Assembly (NCBI GenBank): GCA_964605645.1
Contig: CAZSDJ010000056.1
Coordinates: 1 to 8,448, forward strand
DNA: 8,448 bases
Direction of reading: 5' to 3'
Source of the DNA: PXAH01 sp964605645
GTDB lineage: Bacteria; Omnitrophota; Gorgyraeia; Duberdicusellales; 4484-171
The notes beneath the pieces were generated by a model. It saw only the letters and a program-made list of their open reading frames with translations. It had not been told where the DNA came from and made no database searches. The translations under genes were made by a program, and so were the position numbers. Shown in pieces: positions 5,469-8,448 of the stretch. Numbering within the stretch: the first letter of the stretch is position 1; each line of letters starts with the position of its first letter.

Positions 5469-5520
5469 TAATACTATTAATTCATTCTTTATTTATTATA
5501 ACATTTAAAAACATTTTGTT

Positions 5521-5526
5521 TATAAT
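5521..5526 (+). promoter_or_regulatory. Candidate -10 box of the plsC-like gene
   Basis: A perfect TATAAT stands 17 bases before the ATG at 5544. No good -35 is found at 16-18 base spacing, and no Shine-Dalgarno lies between, so the mRNA would have a very short leader of about 10 bases. Confidence 0.4.
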
Positions 5527-5543
5527 ATTTAATAAAAATAATT

Positions 5544-6155
5544 ATGAAAATACTTGATTTCCTTTATCACAGAGTAGTTATACCATTCTTGCGTTTTGTT
5601 TTTAAATTTTATAAGACAAAAATAAGAGGGATGGAGAATATCCCTAAGGATACAGGTTTTATCCTCGCCGGAAACCATCTTAGCTATCTTGACGCACCAC
5701 TTATGGCCTGTGGCGTTTATCCCCGGCTAATACACTGGATAGCCCACAAAAATATATATTATAATCCGATTTTTACCCCTATTTGCCTAATAAGCAGGTG
5801 TATACTGGTAAATGGCTCGGTTGAAGCCGCAGAAAAAGTTTTGCAAGAAGGTGATTGTATAGGAATTTTTCCTCAAGGAGCAGTTTGTTGTACAAAGTTT
5901 GTAAAAAAGGGGCGAAAGGGCGTAGCCGTACTTGCTCATAAAACCGGAATACCTGTAGTACCTTGCCATATCAATGCAGAGATAGATCCAAAAAAGATAA
6001 ATATTCTTCCTAAATTTTTGGGACCTCTTGAACTTAAAATTGGAAAGCCGATTTATTTTGAAAAGGTTAACAAAGAAAGGATACCTGTGGAAATTTTGGA
6101 GAAATCAGTAGCAAAAGTTATTAAAAAAATAAACGAATTAAATCCGGAAAAATAG
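5544..6155 (+). CDS. PlsC-like 1-acyl-glycerol-3-phosphate acyltransferase
   Basis: Predicted 203-residue lysophospholipid acyltransferase family protein, near the usual length. In this family an acyl chain is transferred to the sn-2 position of 1-acyl-glycerol-3-phosphate at the inner membrane. A hydrophobic N-terminal segment (about 4-21) would anchor it. Motif I is NHLSYLD (44-50), giving the catalytic His45 and Asp50 in the HX4D arrangement. Motif III is FPQGAVC (109-115), where Gln replaces the usual Glu of FPEGTRS. Motif II, usually with a DRS-like Arg, reads ILVNGS (87-92) without it. Motif IV is IPVVPCHI (136-143). The family is clear; the substrate may differ from that of housekeeping PlsC. 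It is the only plus-strand protein gene, with no Shine-Dalgarno, and the sequence AAAAATAATTATG spans its start. It converges with the leftward cluster to its right. Confidence 0.85.
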   Translation: MKILDFLYHRVVIPFLRFVFKFYKTKIRGMENIPKDTGFILAGNHLSYLDAPLMACGVYPRLIHWIAHKNIYYNPIFTPICLISRCILVNGSVEAAEKVLQEGDCIGIFPQGAVCCTKFVKKGRKGVAVLAHKTGIPVVPCHINAEIDPKKINILPKFLGPLELKIGKPIYFEKVNKERIPVEILEKSVAKVIKKINELNPEK

Positions 6156-6243
6156 ATCTAGCTAAAATAAAAACTATCTTATTGCTCTGGGCTAAAAAGC
6201 TTCGCAACGGTTTTTATCTGCAGCGCACTTTCACTTTCAGGTA

Positions 6244-6459
6244 TTACATCTTTATAGCCTCTATAAAACCTTTTTCGGGCAGGCCTTTCTGGTTTACCCT
6301 GGCCGTAGAAACAATTTTCTCTTTTGCCGCTTGAAGCTGCTCCTGTGCAATTGCAGCTTTGTGTTGAGCCTGCTGAACCTTTTTCCCAAGCGTGCTTATA
6401 TAGCCTTCTGTTGCCCCGCTTGGCATCATGCCGGAAAAAGTAAGGTTCTTAAAAAGCAC
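6244..6459 (-). CDS. Small hypothetical protein, probably coiled coil
   Basis: Predicted 71-residue protein starting at a GTG (6459) 9 bases after the stop of the acyltransferase gene, with GGA as a weak ribosome site; the two consecutive ATGs at 6429 and 6426 are alternative starts, giving about 61 residues. The centre, GKKVQQAQHKAAIAQEQLQA and AKEKIV (residues about 25-50), is rich in Ala, Gln, Lys and Glu and would form one amphipathic helix or a short coiled coil. No signal peptide or membrane segment is visible. I do not recognise the family. Its GC content matches the two genes upstream, and the spacing suggests a third gene of the same operon. It could instead be a non-coding open frame. 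Confidence 0.4.
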   Translation of the reverse strand: MLFKNLTFSGMMPSGATEGYISTLGKKVQQAQHKAAIAQEQLQAAKEKIVSTARVNQKGLPEKGFIEAIKM

Positions 6460-6468
6460 AAATCCGGC

Positions 6469-7179
6469 TTACGCATTCTTGCTTAATATCTTTTTAGCGG
6501 GCACCCCTGCCCAGGCTTCACCGTCAGGGATAACCGTATCCTTTAAAACCAGGCTTCCTGCGCCTACTGCGGCCTTTTCTCCGATAACCGCTCCCGGAAA
6601 AATAATACTCCCTGCCCCGATAAACGCGCCTTTTTTAATAACCACTTTTTTTAAGATTAGCTTATCATATTCAATCGCATGGCAGAAGATACGGCTGCCC
6701 TCTCCGATTAATACGCCGCCTTCAATCTCAAGCAGGCGGGGGTCGCGGATAACCACATCCTGGCCAAGAACCGTGCCCGGCTTTAATTTCAGGCCAAAGA
6801 TAGCATAATAAATACCGGCCAGAAAAAAAGTGCTGTGAAAAATATTCCGCAGCAGCCCAAAGATAAAGGGGCTGGACAAAAAAACATTACAGCCCCAAAC
6901 ATACCACCCTTTAGGGTTAGCCTCATCATATACGCCTTCCCGGGGATAAGGCACAAAAACAGCCATTACTTTTAAAATACAGAGAAAGGAAAGGATAAAA
7001 GCTATCAGCCCTAAAATGACCGCTAATGCCGCAAGAAAAAGGTTGGATAAAGAAAAGAGCGTTCTTATTATCAAAAGAGGCAGTATTGAACTTAAAGCAA
7101 GAACCGCCATTTCATACAAAAAGACGAACATCCCGAAAACAAGATTATCAAGCCTTTTTTCGCCAAGATTATTTTTCAT
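6469..7179 (-). CDS. Membrane-anchored left-handed beta-helix (hexapeptide) acyltransferase
   Basis: Predicted 236-residue protein. Residues about 13-75 are strongly hydrophobic and likely form two membrane helices. VPYPREG, then GWYVWGCNVFLSSPFIFG (about 77-108), link to a hexapeptide-repeat domain at about 133-230 (IEGGVLIGEGSRIFCH; VVIKKGAFIGAGSIIFPGAV; IGEKAAVGAGSLVLKD) that ends in the typical AWAGVPAKKI. His167 in IFCHAIEY is a candidate catalytic base. Proteins with this fold transfer acetyl or longer acyl groups from CoA to sugars and other hydroxyls or amines; the membrane part suggests a lipid or cell-surface acceptor. A strong Shine-Dalgarno (GGAGG) precedes the ATG, which overlaps the glycosyltransferase stop by 4 bases (ATGA). 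The pair probably modifies one product, sugar first and acyl second; that is inference. It somewhat resembles the terminal domains of NRPS-like Pls proteins. Confidence 0.82.
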   Translation of the reverse strand: MKNNLGEKRLDNLVFGMFVFLYEMAVLALSSILPLLIIRTLFSLSNLFLAALAVILGLIAFILSFLCILKVMAVFVPYPREGVYDEANPKGWYVWGCNVFLSSPFIFGLLRNIFHSTFFLAGIYYAIFGLKLKPGTVLGQDVVIRDPRLLEIEGGVLIGEGSRIFCHAIEYDKLILKKVVIKKGAFIGAGSIIFPGAVIGEKAAVGAGSLVLKDTVIPDGEAWAGVPAKKILSKNA

Positions 7180-8384
7180 AAGCCCTCCAATAAGCCCGCG
7201 CAGGTTCGGGGCGCATCATATCCGGCAATCAACTCTTTAAACCTCCTGCAGTTTTCCTTAACCTCTCTGCTTACGATTAACTCCTCTACGGCCTCAATGA
7301 CCTTTGCGCCGGTGGAATCCGCGGGGCTGGCCTTTCTGCCCAATCGTAAATCCTGCAGCCGCTCGGTATTCCACTCCTGGTCGTAAAAGGTAGGCAGCCC
7401 GATTACCGGTATACCTTTACTCAAGGCCTGATAGATAGAGCCGTTGCCGCCGTGGCAGATAACCAGGGAAACCTTATCTAATATCTTAAGAGCAGGCAGG
7501 AAATCCGCGATAAAGGCCCCCTCGCCTAACTCCTCTTCAAATCTGGCGCCTCCGGTAGTGACAACCGCCTGAAAACCCCTGCGGATTATCCGGCGGATTA
7601 TCTGCGCTAAATGTCCGGTAGTGCCAGAGGTGCCTAAAGTAAAATAAATAACCGGCTTGGATTCGTCTAAACGCAAAAACCAGTCCGGCAAAGGCATATC
7701 CGGCTCCCAGAGAAAAGGGCCGGCATAAATAAAATTTTTAGTCAAATTCCTGCAGGGGAAAAACTCAGGCAGGTCAGAAATCAGGTTCAGAGAAGGGCTG
7801 ATTATGGATTGGGTAACGTTATTTATCCCGGGGATGCCCCTTTTCCGGGCTAAGATACGCATCGCCGTGCCCAGCAGATAATCCATTGCCTTCCAGGTGA
7901 GCCCAAAGCAGCGCCGCTGTATAAAACGCGGGGTAATCTTGCTTAAAGGAATCTTCTCCGGGAAGCTGTGCATAGAGGCGAGCTTACCGGTATAATAGGC
8001 GTTTAAGATTATGGCATAAGGGATTTTCTTTAACCGGCAGGCCATCTTAACCGTAAAGCGCATATCATTTACTACCAGATGCGGATTAAACTCTTCGATT
8101 AACTTAAGGTCGCTGCCTAAGTCCTGATTAAGCTGGCTGACTACTTCCTTGATATTGTAGCGGTAATTCCTGACTATCTCTATCGCCTTTTCACTATCTA
8201 TGCCGGATATCTGCTTAAAAGGGATGCCTTCTTTATCTAAGAGATGGCTGAACTTCAGATTGGTCAGCCCGAAAAATACCTCATGCCCTCTCTTCTTAAG
8301 CTCTCCTGCCGCCAAAAGCGGCCGGATAAGATGGGCTATCGTTACCGCGTGCGGCATAAAGAGTATTTTCTTTTTCTTCGCCAT
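7176..8384 (-). CDS. GT1-family glycosyltransferase (UDP-sugar dependent, MGT/UGT-like)
   Basis: Predicted 402-residue GT-B glycosyltransferase. The N-terminal acceptor domain opens with KKILFMPHAVTIAHLIRPLL (5-24), where a His in the first loop is usual, followed by ELKKRGHEVFFG. The C-terminal donor domain has PVIYFTLGTSGTTGH (244-258), then FLPALKILDKVSLVICHGGN (295-314) with the GGNGSIYQALSKGIPVIGLP signature, and DQEWN (335-339), the usual Asp-Gln pair contacting the sugar. These match UGT, macrolide and sterol glycosyltransferases; the acceptor cannot be read from sequence. No membrane segment is evident. I prefer the ATG at 8384, which places the first beta strand correctly; an in-frame ATG at 8411 would add nine residues. 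Neither has a clear Shine-Dalgarno, and AAAAATAATTATG spans the chosen start, as in the plsC-like gene. First gene of a leftward operon with the overlapping acyltransferase. Confidence 0.88.
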   Translation of the reverse strand: MAKKKKILFMPHAVTIAHLIRPLLAAGELKKRGHEVFFGLTNLKFSHLLDKEGIPFKQISGIDSEKAIEIVRNYRYNIKEVVSQLNQDLGSDLKLIEEFNPHLVVNDMRFTVKMACRLKKIPYAIILNAYYTGKLASMHSFPEKIPLSKITPRFIQRRCFGLTWKAMDYLLGTAMRILARKRGIPGINNVTQSIISPSLNLISDLPEFFPCRNLTKNFIYAGPFLWEPDMPLPDWFLRLDESKPVIYFTLGTSGTTGHLAQIIRRIIRRGFQAVVTTGGARFEEELGEGAFIADFLPALKILDKVSLVICHGGNGSIYQALSKGIPVIGLPTFYDQEWNTERLQDLRLGRKASPADSTGAKVIEAVEELIVSREVKENCRRFKELIAGYDAPRTCAGLLEGL

Positions 8385-8448
8385 AATTATTTTTAACTGG
8401 AGTTTCCCCATTTTTTTTAGGGAGCCGCGAACTTAAGTAAAAGCTGTT

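Noticed and set aside
6156..6243. Bidirectional terminator between the convergent genes
   Set aside because: AAAAAGC and GGTTTTT around 6195-6216 pair imperfectly with a mismatch and weak A/T stem; not convincing.
6428..6808. A 126-codon plus-strand frame rich in Pro, Ala and Ser
   Set aside because: It is antisense to the hexapeptide repeats of the acyltransferase, whose Gly/Ala/Val codons produce this composition; no ribosome site.
8417..8448. C-terminal end of another leftward gene at the right edge
   Set aside because: One frame reads QLLLKFAAP and a stop, but ten codons at the window edge are too few to support a gene.

Overview
The window looks like a bacterial chromosome from a Gram-negative-type lineage. 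The signs are a lipoprotein-type signal on a peptidoglycan amidase, type IV pilus minor pilins, and lipid acyl and glycosyl transferases. TAA, TGA and TAG all end plausible genes, so the standard bacterial code fits. The large beta-repeat PilX-type proteins and the GGGGACGG palindromes remind me of Omnitrophota or related uncultured lineages, but no marker here fixes the phylum; that is inference.

Left part (1-4800, all minus strand, fairly AT-rich). Read in the direction of transcription (right to left), an intact three-gene minor pilin operon comes first: pilV-like (4260-4655), pilW-like (3721-4263) and a large pilX-like protein (2157-3728), joined by 4- and 8-base overlaps. Directly behind it lies a decayed paralogous operon: a pilV-like gene broken by one in-frame TAA (1722-2075) and a pilX-like gene that has lost most of its N-terminal half (1023-1729). 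The two operons share an upstream block of about 50 bases that is better conserved than the adjoining coding sequence. Next come a LysM/Amidase_2 lipoprotein (189-956) and, one base after its stop, a 47-residue open frame resembling the back half of a PilZ domain (44-187).

Middle (4656-5543, no intact protein gene). This stretch holds a leader with hairpins and a candidate promoter for the pilin operon, a tRNA-Gln(CUG) gene on the minus strand with its own good promoter, a 120-base element bounded by inverted GGGGACGG ends (REP/MITE-like), a degenerate leftward reading frame, and a perfect 10-bp inverted repeat.

Right part. A plus-strand PlsC-like acyltransferase (5544-6155) converges on a leftward, visibly more GC-rich cluster: a GT1-family glycosyltransferase (7176-8384), a membrane-anchored left-handed beta-helix acyltransferase overlapping it by 4 bases (6469-7179), and a small coiled-coil-like protein (6244-6459). 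The glycosyltransferase and acyltransferase plausibly glycosylate and then acylate one lipid or envelope product. No CRISPR array, complete insertion sequence, rRNA or defence system was seen.
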